From Verrucomicrobiia bacterium DG1235 (GTDB taxonomy: Bacteria > Verrucomicrobiota > Verrucomicrobiia > Opitutales > Opitutaceae): a DNA stretch of 64,000 nucleotides. Numbering within the stretch: position 1 is the stretch's first letter; every line of letters begins with the position of its first letter. The stretch is taken from the NCBI GenBank assembly GCA_000155695.1, contig DS990592.1, positions 496,001 to 560,000 on the forward strand. Direction: 5' to 3'. This document shows positions 1 to 8,537 of this stretch, one piece after another. The translations under genes were made by a program, and so were the position numbers. A model generated the notes under the pieces. The model made no database searches and was not told the DNA's origin. It saw nothing but the letters and a program-made list of their open reading frames with translations.

Positions 1-203
1 AAGTGATCGGAGAAGCTACGGGTGTTATTTTATCTTTCAATATTCTGGATTGGTATCAGCCGAGAGTGAGTCGCTTCTTTACGAAGCTTCGCTAGTTTTG
101 TCTGTATGGCTTATGAGGGAGGTCTCACGTGAATGTCCGATGCGCTTCCTCGGTTTTATAACTAACGATTGGACATTGTATCAGAATCTTTTATCAGGGG
201 AGC

Positions 204-578
204 ATGAAACTTGGAACCTTCTCGATCAGTCTCGCGGTTAAAGATATAGTCGTTTCCCGAGCTTTTTATGAAAAGCTCGGTTTTGAAAAGGTAGGAGGCG
301 AGCTGGATCAGAAATGGCTGATCATGCGCAACGGGGAAACGACGATTGGGCTGTTTCAGGGAATGTTTGAAAACAACTGCCTAACCTTCAATCCGGGGTG
401 GGACAGCCAGGCCGAGCCGCTTGAGGAGTTCGAAGACGTGCGAGTCATTCAGCGGAAGCTCAAGGAAAAGGGCTTAACGCTTGCAACCGAAGCGGACGAG
501 TCGACGACGGGTCCTGCTAGTCTCATCCTAGTTGATCCGGACGGAAACCCGATTTTAATCGATCAGCATGTGCAATAA
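204..578 (+). CDS. VOC (glyoxalase/bleomycin resistance) family protein
   Basis: This 124-residue protein is a single VOC-fold unit. It opens with [21 protein letters not shown], the usual first beta-alpha unit of the family, and ends with the paired strand [13 protein letters not shown] that closes a glyoxalase module. VOC proteins use metal-assisted chemistry on small molecules or bind antibiotics; the substrate here cannot be read from sequence. The ATG at 204 is preceded by AGGGGAGC, a plausible ribosome binding site. It is cytoplasmic, with no signal peptide, and stands alone: the next gene is separated by about 170 bp and encodes an exported enzyme. The family call is firm, the function open. 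Confidence 0.85.
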   Translation: MKLGTFSISLAVKDIVVSRAFYEKLGFEKVGGELDQKWLIMRNGETTIGLFQGMFENNCLTFNPGWDSQAEPLEEFEDVRVIQRKLKEKGLTLATEADESTTGPASLILVDPDGNPILIDQHVQ

Positions 579-744
579 GTGATCCGTATTTTGGATACGG
601 TGTATGTGGGGTACGGATGTCGGCGTGGCTGCGAAGAGGAATTATGGAGAACATTCCTCAACTGTTAGATTGATTATGTCTTTTTCGAATAGAGAGTAGA
701 GTATACGCCGATTGGCGGACAATGTAAGCGATCTGCTTTTTTTG

Positions 745-2688
745 ATGAGATACTCACTATTTGTTTTCCTTATCACATGTTTCACAGCGTCGCTTTTTGG
801 CGACGTTCAACTTGCGAGTCCATTTGGCGAGCACATGGTCTTGCAGCGTGATCGCGCAGTTCCGATTTGGGGTAAGGCGGAGCCTGGCGAACGGGTGACG
901 GTTTCCTTCGCTAGCGAGGAAGTATCGACGACTGCGGCTGCTGACGGGAGTTGGAAAGTGGAGCTGAAGCCGATGGCGGCTTCGGCATCCCCGCGCGTTT
1001 TGACGGTGAGCGGGAGCCTTACGCCCGATCCTATTGAATTAAAGGATGTTCTGGTCGGCGAAGTATGGCTTTGCGGGGGTCAGTCGAATATGGAGCGACA
1101 GCTCGGACCGCGCCCGCCACAGAAACCAATTGTAGGCTGGAAGGAGGCCGCGGCCGGAGCGCACTTTCCGCTGATCCGCGAGCTTTACGTGAAGCAGACG
1201 CGTTCGGAGAAGCCGGAGCGTTCCGTGGCGGCCAGTTGGTCGATTTGCAGTCCGGAGACGGTGCGGGATTTTTCGGCGGTCGGCTACTTTTTCGCTCGCA
1301 ATCTTCACAAAACTCTTGGGGTGCCGGTGGGGATTATCCACAGCTCCTGGGGAGGGACGCCAGCGGAGGCTTGGACCAGTCACGAAGGATTGGATACGTT
1401 TCCGGAATTCCAATCGATTCTCGAAGGAATGGAGAGATTTGCGGGCGATCCGGAGGGAGCGAAGCAATTTCATGCAGAGGAGCTCGCCCGTTGGTATGGC
1501 GTCAATGATCCCGGAAGTTCGCAAGAAGACTGGAGCGCTGAGATTCTGGATACAAGCGATTGGGTTGAAATGGAGCTGCCGAATCTCTGGGAAGACGTGG
1601 GCTACGAGGGGGTCGACGGCGTGGCTTGGTTTCGAAAGACGTTTGACTTGCCTGCGAGCTGGGTAGGGAAAGAGGTCGAGCTCCGGCTGTGCGCGGTTGA
1701 CGACGCGGATACGACTTGGATTAACGGGGTACGCGTTGGGGCGACTGAGAGCTGGAATGCTCCACGTGTCTATCGCGTGCCAGCGAGCGTGTTGCGGGCA
1801 GGGGAAAACCTTATTTCAGTGCGGGTGCTCGATACTGGCGGAGGGGGCGGTATTTGGAATTTGGATCAGCCCTTTGAGTTGGCCTTGGCGGGGAGCCCGT
1901 CCGAGACAGTGCCGCTTGCGGGAAGGTGGCTCTCGCGTTTCAGCGTAAGGCTTGGTGGTGGGAATTGGCCGCCGGTGGACGTGAGTCAGAGCGCGGGAGC
2001 TCCGACTGTTTTGTACAATGCTATGATAGCTCCGCTCGTTCCGTTTGCATTGCGTGGAGTCGCATTCTATCAAGGTGAAGCGAATGCGGGGCAGCCCGAG
2101 CAATACCGGAGGCTATTGCCGGCGTTGATAGAGGATTGGCGGCGGCAGTGGAATCAGGGGGCGTTTCCGTTTCTCTTTGTGCAGATTGCTCCGTTTGAAG
2201 GCATGCCTCCGGAGATTCGAGAGGCGCAGCTATTCGCGAACGAGGAGACGGAGAACACGGCTATGATTGTGACGATCGACGTGGGAGACGCGGAGGATAT
2301 TCATCCGGCCGAGAAGGCTCCGGTGGGCGAGCGGCTTGCTATCGCCGCGAGGGCTTTGGCCTACGGAGAGTCGATCGAATATTCCGGTCCGGTCTTTGAT
2401 TCGATGGAAGTCGAGGGTTCGCAAGCGGTGTTGCAATTCACGCACTTGGGAGGCGGTCTTGTGGCGAAGGATGGTCCGCTCTACGGTTTCGTTTTGGCAG
2501 GCAAGGATGGCATCTTTTACAAGGCGGACGCGAAGATCGAGGGAGATTCGCTCCTGTTAACCAGTCCGTCTGTGTTAGCTCCCGTTGCGGCGCGTTACGC
2601 TTGGAAGAATGTAGCGAGCGGCAATTTGTTTAACGCGGCAGGCCTGCCGGCATCGCCGTTTCGTACTGACGCGAAAAAGCGTCTATAG
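745..2688 (+). CDS. Exported sialate O-acetylesterase family protein (SGNH hydrolase with inserted jelly roll)
   Basis: About 647 residues. I chose the ATG at 745 because it begins a signal peptide (MRYSLFVFLITCFTASLFG); the TTG frame opening at 712 would add an unlikely leader. The family removes O-acetyl groups from sialic acids or from xylan and other acetylated sugars. SGNH block I is visible as WLCGGQSNME with the nucleophile Ser, block II as the GIIHSSWGGTPAEAW segment, block III as FYQGEANAG, and the catalytic Asp/His pair as DIHP near the end. Between blocks II and III lies a GH2-type sugar-binding jelly roll (around WFRKTFDLP to VLDTGGGGG), a normal insertion in this family. A GH27 alpha-galactosidase follows 24 bp downstream, so both are probably cotranscribed and act on one acetylated galactose-bearing polysaccharide. 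That substrate is inferred. Confidence 0.9.
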   Translation: MRYSLFVFLITCFTASLFGDVQLASPFGEHMVLQRDRAVPIWGKAEPGERVTVSFASEEVSTTAAADGSWKVELKPMAASASPRVLTVSGSLTPDPIELKDVLVGEVWLCGGQSNMERQLGPRPPQKPIVGWKEAAAGAHFPLIRELYVKQTRSEKPERSVAASWSICSPETVRDFSAVGYFFARNLHKTLGVPVGIIHSSWGGTPAEAWTSHEGLDTFPEFQSILEGMERFAGDPEGAKQFHAEELARWYGVNDPGSSQEDWSAEILDTSDWVEMELPNLWEDVGYEGVDGVAWFRKTFDLPASWVGKEVELRLCAVDDADTTWINGVRVGATESWNAPRVYRVPASVLRAGENLISVRVLDTGGGGGIWNLDQPFELALAGSPSETVPLAGRWLSRFSVRLGGGNWPPVDVSQSAGAPTVLYNAMIAPLVPFALRGVAFYQGEANAGQPEQYRRLLPALIEDWRRQWNQGAFPFLFVQIAPFEGMPPEIREAQLFANEETENTAMIVTIDVGDAEDIHPAEKAPVGERLAIAARALAYGESIEYSGPVFDSMEVEGSQAVLQFTHLGGGLVAKDGPLYGFVLAGKDGIFYKADAKIEGDSLLLTSPSVLAPVAARYAWKNVASGNLFNAAGLPASPFRTDAKKRL

Positions 2689-2712
2689 TTTTCACTCAAA
2701 AATTTCCCCGAA

Positions 2713-4494
2713 ATGAAACGATACTCCAGATCAGCATTGGCGGTTTTGACCGCATCGGTTCTCGGCTTAGGAGCGGTAAATGCCGCAGACTATCATAATT
2801 GGGCGGATACGCCTCCCATGGGTTGGAATAGCTGGGATAATTTTGCCACGACGGTGACAGAGGCTCAGACCAAGGCTCAGGCCGACGTGATGGCTCGCGA
2901 CCTGAAGGCTCATGGCTGGGAGTACATCGTCGTCGATATCCAGTGGTATGAGCCCGGCGCTGAGAGTCATGCTTACCGCGATGATGCGGTGCTCGAGATG
3001 GACGGCTATGGGAGGCTTCAGCCTGCGCCGAATCGCTTTCCGTCCTCAGCGGATGGGCGCGGTTTTACGGAGCTAGCAGAGTACGTGCATGGGCAGGGAT
3101 TGAAGTTCGGAGTTCATTTGATGCGGGGGATTCCGCGTCAGGCGGTGAAGCAGAACTTGCCCGTCTTGGGAACGGAAGTTCGGGCGCAGGACATTGCGGA
3201 CACCAGTAGCTTTTGTCCTTGGAATCCGGATATGTACGGGGTGGATATGAGCAAGCCAGGTGCGCAGGCTTATTATGATTCGGTGTTCGACCTTTTTGCG
3301 TCATGGGGAGTCGACTACGTGAAGGTGGACGACATCTCGCGCCCGTATCACGATCATGAAGCGGAGATCGAAGCAATCCGAACGGCGATCGATCAGACGG
3401 GGCGGCCAATGGTGCTGAGCTTATCGCCCGGGGCGACCGCTCTCAGCGCGGGTGGGCACGTGAGCCAGCATGCGAATCTCTGGCGTATCAGCGACGACTT
3501 TTGGGATCGGTGGATTCCGGTGCACGAGCAGTTTGCGCGATTGGAGAAGTGGAACGAGTTTCGAATTCCAGGCGCTTGGCCGGATGCGGATATGTTGCCG
3601 TTTGGCGTTTTGGAGCTTGGGAAGCGACGGACCCGTTTCACTCAGGACGAGCAGCTGACGGTCATGACGCTTTGGAGCATTGCGCGTTCGCCGCTGATGT
3701 TTGGAGGAGATTTGACGAAGCTCGATCCGTTTACGCTGTCATTGCTGAACAATGACGAAGTTATAGCAGTAAATCAGTTGAGCTCAGGGAATCGTCCCTT
3801 GTTTGAAAGGGATGAGCTTATTGCCTGGATCGCAGACGCGCCTGATGGAGAGGGCAAGTATCTCGCCGTTTTCAACGCTCGCGATCAGGTACGCTCTACC
3901 GCGGAGCATTGTACATTTGCCAGTGAGGTTTTATCAAAAGAGGGCACCTCTGAAGCGGCAATAGACGTGGAACTGACTGGAGGCGACGAGTTGATTCTCT
4001 TCATCGATGCGATGCTCGACGGTCCGGCTGCGGACAGAGGGGTGTGGCAAAATCCGTTGATTCATTTCGCGGATGGAAGTAGCCGCTCCCTGACGCTTGA
4101 GCCTTGGAAGAAGGCAGATTCGCTTTGGGATAGCGCGGCAGTGCGAAGCGGCGATGACGGTGGCAAGGCGGGAATCGCAGCTCAGTTGCCGGCGAGGATT
4201 TCGTACGCATTGCCATCTGACGCGATTCGATTCACGGCCACGGGAGTTATCGAAAGCTGGGGACCAGGAACGGCTGGAACGGCTCAGTTCATCGTATCAG
4301 TCGGTGGCCGTGGCGAGGAAGCGAGTCCACTAGGCGTTGAGATTCCGGTAGAAATTGGCGAGCTAGGCTTCGATGGACCGGTTCATATTCGCGATTTGTG
4401 GACCGGACAGGAACTAGGCGAGCACAGTGATGTATTCGCCCCGCTGATACCGTTTCGTGGCTGCGGCCTGTATCGGATTCAGCCGAGCGAGTGA
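2713..4494 (+). CDS. Exported GH27 alpha-galactosidase-like glycosidase
   Basis: This 593-residue protein carries a signal peptide (first 25 residues, cut near NAADYHNW). The GH27 signature TPPMGWNSWDNF follows directly. The nucleophile Asp lies in GVDYVKVDDIS and the likely acid/base Asp in RISDDFWDRW; the conserved PDADML and SPLMFGGDL motifs of the family are present. The family hydrolyses terminal alpha-1,6-linked galactose, and a few members act on alpha-N-acetylgalactosamine or beta-L-arabinopyranose. The C-terminal part beyond residue 350 is an immunoglobulin-like domain followed by an NPCBM-like region (DGSSRSLTLEP), a probable carbohydrate-binding segment. It is 24 bp behind the esterase gene. 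The family call is secure; substrate is not proven. Confidence 0.92.
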   Translation: MKRYSRSALAVLTASVLGLGAVNAADYHNWADTPPMGWNSWDNFATTVTEAQTKAQADVMARDLKAHGWEYIVVDIQWYEPGAESHAYRDDAVLEMDGYGRLQPAPNRFPSSADGRGFTELAEYVHGQGLKFGVHLMRGIPRQAVKQNLPVLGTEVRAQDIADTSSFCPWNPDMYGVDMSKPGAQAYYDSVFDLFASWGVDYVKVDDISRPYHDHEAEIEAIRTAIDQTGRPMVLSLSPGATALSAGGHVSQHANLWRISDDFWDRWIPVHEQFARLEKWNEFRIPGAWPDADMLPFGVLELGKRRTRFTQDEQLTVMTLWSIARSPLMFGGDLTKLDPFTLSLLNNDEVIAVNQLSSGNRPLFERDELIAWIADAPDGEGKYLAVFNARDQVRSTAEHCTFASEVLSKEGTSEAAIDVELTGGDELILFIDAMLDGPAADRGVWQNPLIHFADGSSRSLTLEPWKKADSLWDSAAVRSGDDGGKAGIAAQLPARISYALPSDAIRFTATGVIESWGPGTAGTAQFIVSVGGRGEEASPLGVEIPVEIGELGFDGPVHIRDLWTGQELGEHSDVFAPLIPFRGCGLYRIQPSE

Positions 4495-4508
4495 TTGTAG
4501 CGAGGTTG

Positions 4509-4539
4509 GTCTCAGCTGCAATAACCCTGCAGCTGAGAC
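4509..4539. terminator. Perfect 12-bp hairpin between convergent genes
   Basis: GTCTCAGCTGCA and its exact complement are separated by a 7-base loop, placed between the stop of the GH27 gene and the stop of the convergent ABC gene. There is no T-run on either side, so it may act as a bidirectional processing or stabilising hairpin rather than a classical intrinsic terminator. Confidence 0.6.
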
Positions 4540-4555
4540 ATTACATAACTAGACC

Positions 4556-5281
4556 CTAAAGTGCTGCGAGGGTGGGTGCTCCGTTTCGGGAGCCAATGGA
4601 CTCGTCAATGATATTGCCGTCGAAAAGGTGGACGATGCGGCTCGCGATATCGCTGTAGCGTTCGTCGTGCGTGACCATACAAATGGTGGCTCCGCCTTCG
4701 TTGAGCTCTTGGAGCATTTCCATGACCTTGGACCCGTTTTTCGAGTCGAGGTTTCCGGTAGGCTCGTCGGCGAGTAGGATGCGAGGCGAACCGCCAAGGG
4801 CGCGGGCTACGGCGACGCGCTGTTGCTGGCCGCCTGAAAGTTGATGTGGGTAGTGGTCTTTGCGGTGCGACATTTGCACTTTTTCGAGGGCTTCGAGCAC
4901 GCGTTCTTTGCGTTCGCTCGTCTTGAGTCCTCGGTATACCAGTGGGAGCTCGACGTTTTCGTACACGGTGAGATCGCCTATCAAGTTGAAGCTCTGAAAG
5001 ATGAAACCGACATCCAGATTTCGGATACGTGAACGTTCGCTGTTGTTAAGGGTCGCGACCTCTCTTCCGGCGAGGTTGTAGGAGCCGGCTGACGGTGAGT
5101 CGAGCAGGCCGAGTATGGAGAGCAAGGTCGACTTGCCGCAGCCGGATGGGCCGCTGATGGAGAGGAATTCGCCTTCGTTTATGTCGAGGCTTATGTTCTC
5201 AAGGGCATGGGTTTCGATCTCATCGGTTAGAAAAACTTTCGAGATGCTATCGAGGTGAATGAGCGGAGATGGAGTTGTCAT
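4556..5281 (-). CDS. LolD/MacB-type ABC transporter ATP-binding protein
   Basis: A 241-residue nucleotide-binding domain of the LolD/MacB/FtsE type that energises lipoprotein or peptide extrusion, or cell-division permeases. Visible motifs are Walker [12 protein letters not shown]-loop FIFQSFNLI, signature LSGGQQQR, Walker [13 protein letters not shown] and the H-loop in MVTHDERYS. The reading frame stays open to 5509, but the ATG at 5281 starts a standard ABC N-terminus ([17 protein letters not shown]), and the upstream residues are not ABC-like, so the shorter form is annotated. No permease or membrane-fusion partner lies next to it: its neighbours are a convergent glycosidase and a long gene-free stretch. 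It is therefore an orphan ATPase, with its partner presumably elsewhere. Confidence 0.9.
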   Translation of the reverse strand: MTTPSPLIHLDSISKVFLTDEIETHALENISLDINEGEFLSISGPSGCGKSTLLSILGLLDSPSAGSYNLAGREVATLNNSERSRIRNLDVGFIFQSFNLIGDLTVYENVELPLVYRGLKTSERKERVLEALEKVQMSHRKDHYPHQLSGGQQQRVAVARALGGSPRILLADEPTGNLDSKNGSKVMEMLQELNEGGATICMVTHDERYSDIASRIVHLFDGNIIDESIGSRNGAPTLAAL

Positions 5282-5875
5282 GGTCGTTGAAGAATCAAGT
5301 TTCGAACAGATTGAAGCTGTGAGAGTGGCGCGAATGATGTTCGCGTCAGTCTTGTTGTCAGAGTGATACCCAATGCTGAGTTGAGAGTTACAATATTTTT
5401 TCACGATTTTGAGAACCGTCGTCGAGCGTGGTGATAAGGGTCGCTTGCAAAAAGGAGTAGAGCCTCGACCCTTAGTGCGTTCCCCTTTGGAAACTGAACT
5501 CAAGTTCATGAGATTTTGAAATCGAGTAAGATACTTACGTCGACGATTAGGGAAGCTAACTCGGCGAGTTGGGCTATTCGACCGTATCCAAAATTTTCTA
5601 CACTGGTATCGGTGAGGATCCCAGGAATTTTAGTTCGGTGGGGGAGGGCTAGAGTTGAAGCGTTTGATAGCTGTCTCGTGTGTCATCGATTTGATCAATA
5701 GCAGAGAATTTTCGTTTTATTGATTATGTATTAGAATATCAACTACGGTTAGCAGAATTGAAGGAATGTCTTTCGATACCAAGAGCGAAGTATTTGCGGT
5801 GATCAAACTGTACAACTGGTCCAACTGTCAGATCGTCTCCTGTTCTGCTATAGCCTAAAGCTATGGATGGTAGTG
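5282..5875. other. Intergenic stretch without a supported gene
   Basis: Short open frames exist here (for example 5516-5701) but their composition is not protein-like and none has a convincing start. The stretch presumably contains the promoter of the leftward ABC gene. I see no tRNA, clear riboswitch or strong hairpin. Confidence 0.5.
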
Positions 5876-5894
5876 TTTATAAGTATTTCCGATT

Positions 5895-6113
5895 ATGGCT
5901 GAAATGCCGTATAGTGTGTTCAGTAATAGAAAGAAGACTAAGATGAACACGGAAAACAAGACACAGATAGTAGAAGCCACAGTCGCCACGGTAGCGGTCG
6001 TCGGACTCGCAGCAGTCGTGATCCCTACAATGGGAGTAATGACCGCGGTAGTGGTAGTGGCAGCAGGACTGGCCGCGATGGGCGTCCTGGAAACCAAGAA
6101 GCGCGCCTACTAA
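5895..6113 (+). CDS. Small Ala/Val-rich hydrophobic peptide, copy 1
   Basis: The frame encodes 72 residues from the ATG at 5895, or 56 from the internal ATG at 5943, which has a weak purine-rich sequence (GAAAGAAG) upstream. From the inner start: a short polar head (MNTENKTQIVEATV), about 34 very hydrophobic residues with a central Pro that could form a membrane hairpin, and a basic tail ETKKRAY. The reading frame is kept in the copy at 7463-7681, and the first 16 residues also resemble those of a short frame in the middle module, which favours 5895 as the real start. I do not recognise the family. A small membrane peptide on its own transcript, present in tandem copies, recalls type I toxins or stress peptides, but no antisense RNA is demonstrable from sequence. 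Confidence 0.6.
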   Translation: MAEMPYSVFSNRKKTKMNTENKTQIVEATVATVAVVGLAAVVIPTMGVMTAVVVVAAGLAAMGVLETKKRAY

Positions 6114-6168
6114 GGGCAGCGTTTCTTTTATCACTTTTCTTTGGGGTAACAACAAGAGATAGTGCCAT

Positions 6169-6186
6169 GGGAGTAGGGGTACTCCC
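6169..6186. promoter_or_regulatory. 7-4-7 palindrome GGGAGTA-GGGG-TACTCCC
   Basis: A perfect 7-bp inverted repeat with a 4-base centre lies between the peptide ORF and its terminator. The same layout with different outer bases occurs at 6629-6646 and 52696-52713, and an identical copy lies at 7737-7754. The symmetric changes in the outer positions fit either an operator bound by a dimeric regulator or an RNA stem. Confidence 0.65.
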
Positions 6187-6198
6187 GCTATCAATTTG

Positions 6199-6232
6199 GC
6201 CCGCTCAGAGCTTAGCTCGGGCGGGCTTTTTT
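6199..6232 (+). terminator. Rho-independent terminator of module copy 1
   Basis: GCCCGC pairs with GCGGGC, continued after an internal bulge by GAGC/GCTC, with a short TTA loop and a run of six T. It closes the small-peptide transcription unit. Confidence 0.85.
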
Positions 6233-6628
6233 GTGTCTGGAAACTCAATAGGCTCCATCTGTGCAGTACGATTTGGCTTCGCTTGGCTCTGAGCTAGGAG
6301 TTTATCTGCGGAGAAAGGTGCGTGTAATCACGCAGGCTAGCTTGATTTCGCTGAAATGGGTAAGCTCGAAAAAGAGATTTTCAAATTCCAGCAGCTAATT
6401 TTGGCGGCTATGCGAACTGAGAGGGATTCATAAGTAATTGATTATTAGATTTTAAATAGAGCTAGGTCTTCCTATAGGTATTTCCTATGACATCTAGAGG
6501 AATCAAGTATTTCCAATTATGGAAGGAATCGTGTATTCTCCTCCCATCAGCAGAAAAGGAAGCGAATCCGAAAGGAGTCAAACGAAGCTGACAGACAATT
6601 TTTGGGTATAAAACATAGATTGCGACAC

Positions 6629-6646
6629 ACGAGTAGGGGTACTCGT
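6629..6646. promoter_or_regulatory. 7-4-7 palindrome ACGAGTA-GGGG-TACTCGT
   Basis: It has the same architecture and core as the palindrome at 6169, but the outer two base pairs changed on both sides (GG/CC to AC/GT), so symmetry was kept by compensatory change. It lies 14 bp before the terminator of the shrunken module. Confidence 0.65.
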
Positions 6647-6660
6647 CGCTAATCGAATTA

Positions 6661-6693
6661 GCCCGCACTGAGATCATCTCGGGCGGGTTTTTT
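6661..6693 (+). terminator. Rho-independent terminator of module copy 2
   Basis: CCCGC/GCGGG and GAGA/TCTC stems are followed by six T. It resembles the terminators of the two intact modules, with several differences in the loop. Confidence 0.8.
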
Positions 6694-6914
6694 CGTGCCC
6701 GGATTTCGGGAAGATCGGTTCAATGGGTAAACACGTTGTGGTAGTGTGATAACGTTGAAGCGTAGATTGCTCGGAGGTCTACCTCTATTTGTGCTATCTA
6801 GCGTGAACACGTTATCTTTTGCCTGACCCCGATGGCGAGTGTGGGCGCTCTTTCTTGCCTATTGCTTGTTTCAAGTCTGGAGACTTCGTTTCCTGATTTT
6901 CACCGGATGGCCTT

Positions 6915-7283
6915 GTGGCGATCCAAGATCGCGATCAGGTGATGGAACAGTACGGAGTGTCGTTTGTTGAGCTTCCTCCTGTTGTGGAAGATCTGAACAG
7001 GCCTGCAAACGCATGGCCGCGCGATCCCGAGAATCCGAACGGGACGTGGAGCGATGCGGACGGCAATACGATCGTGCGTGGCGGGTTTGCCATATGGGTG
7101 ACTGACGGTGATGAAAACGTCGGCGATTATGGCCCAATCGATCTCCTTCAGATGAATGATAGCTCCCGTATATCGATAGTTGAGGAATGGTGGACGAAGC
7201 GCCGTACTGAGGCCTTTGGGGATGTGCACCGTTCGTTGTTTGGATACATGCCGGAGGATAGCCAGCTACCGTCGGTGGAGTAG
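6915..7283 (+). CDS. Hypothetical protein, possibly an N-terminally truncated fragment
   Basis: The frame gives 122 residues from a GTG at 6915; an in-frame stop lies at 6894 and there is no clear ribosome binding site. The product is acidic and Trp-rich in places (FAIWVTDGDENVGDYGPIDLL, VEEWWTKRRTEAFGD). The amino-acid composition is protein-like and the frame has host-like codon use. The abrupt start suggests the surviving part of a longer gene. The segment FAIWVTDGDENVG faintly recalls phrases in pilin-cassette proteins of Verrucomicrobia, but I would not assign it. It sits between copies of the small-peptide module, in a patch that has clearly been rearranged. Confidence 0.4.
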   Translation: MAIQDRDQVMEQYGVSFVELPPVVEDLNRPANAWPRDPENPNGTWSDADGNTIVRGGFAIWVTDGDENVGDYGPIDLLQMNDSSRISIVEEWWTKRRTEAFGDVHRSLFGYMPEDSQLPSVE

Positions 7284-7462
7284 TCGGTTGGCGAGTCGAA
7301 AGTCGGATTCAAAGCGTATCCGTTTATGATTTTTGGGCGACTTTTAAAAAATTGAGGTCCTAAGTATACACATAAGTTCATTTAAATCAGTTACTTATAA
7401 ATAAACAGGGTGTTATTATAGTCAAAAACTATAGGTTCTAGAATTTATAAGTATTTCCGATT

Positions 7463-7681
7463 ATGGCACAAATACCGTATAGTGTGTCCAGCAACAGAAA
7501 GAAGACTAAGATGAACACAGCAAACAAGACACAGATAGTAGAAGCCACAGTCGCCACGGTAGCGGTCGTCGGACTCGCAGCAGTCGTGATCCCAACAGTG
7601 GGAGTAATGACCGCGGTAGTGGTAGTGGCAGCAGGACTGGCCGCGATGGGCGTCCTGGAAACCAAGAAGCGCGCCTACTAA
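7463..7681 (+). CDS. Small Ala/Val-rich hydrophobic peptide, copy 2
   Basis: Paralogue of the product of 5895-6113. It is 72 residues from the ATG at 7463, or 56 from the inner ATG at 7511. Five residues differ: E/Q, M/I and F/S in the optional N-terminal extension, E/A in the polar head, and M/V beside the conserved Pro. The hydrophobic core and the tail ETKKRAY are otherwise unchanged. Conservation of frame and of the membrane segment argues that the peptide is expressed. Function unknown; see copy 1 for alternatives. Confidence 0.6.
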   Translation: MAQIPYSVSSNRKKTKMNTANKTQIVEATVATVAVVGLAAVVIPTVGVMTAVVVVAAGLAAMGVLETKKRAY

Positions 7682-7736
7682 GGGCAGCGTTTCTTTTATC
7701 ACTTTTCTTTGGGGTAACAACAAGAGATAGCGCCAT

Positions 7737-7754
7737 GGGAGTAGGGGTACTCCC
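7737..7754. promoter_or_regulatory. 7-4-7 palindrome GGGAGTA-GGGG-TACTCCC (second copy)
   Basis: Identical to 6169-6186 and placed the same way, 13 bp before the module's terminator. Confidence 0.65.
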
Positions 7755-7766
7755 GCTATCAATTTG

Positions 7767-7800
7767 GCCCGCTCAGAGCTTAGCTCGGGCGGGCTTTTTT
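7767..7800 (+). terminator. Rho-independent terminator of module copy 3
   Basis: Identical stem and six-T tail to 6199-6232. Confidence 0.85.
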
Positions 7801-7829
7801 GTGTCTGGAAACTGAGCGGTCGAAACGGG

Positions 7830-8231
7830 CTAGCTGGCGGCGGCTGTTTCCTTCATTATAAGGATGAGGGTATCTTCCACTTCTTTGGCTGTCTGTTCTG
7901 CGTTATCGATGTCGAAGAGCGTGAGCAGTGAAGTCGGCTTGATGGTGGCGAGGATCGTTTTTCCGTCTTCTTCGTAGACTGAGATGCGGCAGGGAAGAGC
8001 GGTGGAGACCTCCATGGCGGAACTGAGCACTTTTTGGGCTTGGTGCGGGTTGCAGACTTCGAAGACGCGACATTCGCGTTCGAAGGGCACTCCTTTGCTC
8101 ACCATCTTCTCCTTAAGGTCATGGGTGCCGAGGACTCCGAATTTATGATTCTGAGAAATCTCGGGCAATCGCTCGGACACTTGCTCTATTGAGGCATCGG
8201 TCGCGTACGTAATTAGGAATTCTTGCTTCAT
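7830..8231 (-). CDS. DUF302-type protein
   Basis: A 133-residue protein without signal peptide. The pattern ASIEQVSERLPEISQNHKFGVLGTHDLKEKMVSKGV, then EVCNPHQAQKVLSS and LPCRISVYEEDGKTIL, is the order of conserved blocks of the DUF302 family: an alpha/beta domain of unknown biochemical role, often near redox or metal-related genes. The start at 8231 gives the usual MKQEFLITYATDAS opening. It is convergent with the small-peptide module and 16 bp beyond that module's terminator; the next gene upstream is divergent. Family call is good, function unknown. Confidence 0.8.
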   Translation of the reverse strand: MKQEFLITYATDASIEQVSERLPEISQNHKFGVLGTHDLKEKMVSKGVPFERECRVFEVCNPHQAQKVLSSAMEVSTALPCRISVYEEDGKTILATIKPTSLLTLFDIDNAEQTAKEVEDTLILIMKETAAAS

Positions 8232-8537
8232 TCCATGGAGCTTAGTGAGCGAACGCCTCTTTGCAATGCCAGCGATGCGCGTGACTGCAGGGGCGTTCTC
8301 CTAAGATTTGCTAGTGGCTCGCTCTATTGAGATATCGGGGAGAAAGAAGAAGCCTTCTCTTGTCAAAAAAGCGTAAAGGCGCAAATTGAATGGTTATTCT
8401 AGACCGTGCACTAGTACGGCTGTCTGGAAGAAATCCCACTCCCGATGAGCCTTTTTTTGCCCTCCCAGCATTTAGGAAAATTAGTCTGCTGCTTTAGACT
8501 TTGGTGGCGATCGTCTACGCGCCTTTCAAGGATCTTT

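Larger units (their letters stand above)
5876..6245 (+). repeat. Small-peptide module, copy 1 (370-bp direct repeat)
   Basis: This segment recurs at 7444-7813 with no length difference (constant offset of 1568 bp) and only scattered substitutions. The unit comprises a conserved AAGTATTTCCGATTATGG leader, a small hydrophobic ORF, an 18-bp palindrome and a rho-independent terminator. Substitutions concentrate in the first 60 bp of the ORF; the terminator and 3' part are nearly identical. This points to a recent duplication of a self-contained transcription unit. Confidence 0.9.
6505..6693 (+). repeat. Small-peptide module, copy 2 (shrunken, peptide core lost)
   Basis: This segment keeps the module's landmarks in order: AAGTATTTCCAATTATGG at 6505, a palindrome at 6629 and a terminator at 6661. 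It is about 164 bp shorter between leader and palindrome, and the hydrophobic coding core is missing. The ATG at 6519 opens a 30-codon frame to 6611 (start MEGIVYSPPISRK) whose first residues vaguely resemble the 5' part of the intact peptide (MAEMPYSVFSNRK). It is either a decayed copy or a divergent RNA-only version. Unlike the coding core, the leader, palindrome and terminator have been preserved. Confidence 0.7.
7444..7813 (+). repeat. Small-peptide module, copy 3 (370-bp direct repeat)
   Basis: This is the second intact unit, colinear with 5876-6245. It contains the leader, the ORF 7463-7681, the palindrome at 7737 and the terminator at 7767. The 3' boundary of similarity is GTGTCTGGAAACT, where the two copies diverge abruptly into unrelated sequence. 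Confidence 0.9.

Noticed and set aside
50-241. A 63-residue frame at the window start
   Set aside because: It overlaps the VOC gene start in another frame and has no recognizable features.
5282-5509. N-terminal extension of the ABC ATPase
   Set aside because: The added 76 residues have no ABC similarity; the ATG at 5281 gives a standard start.
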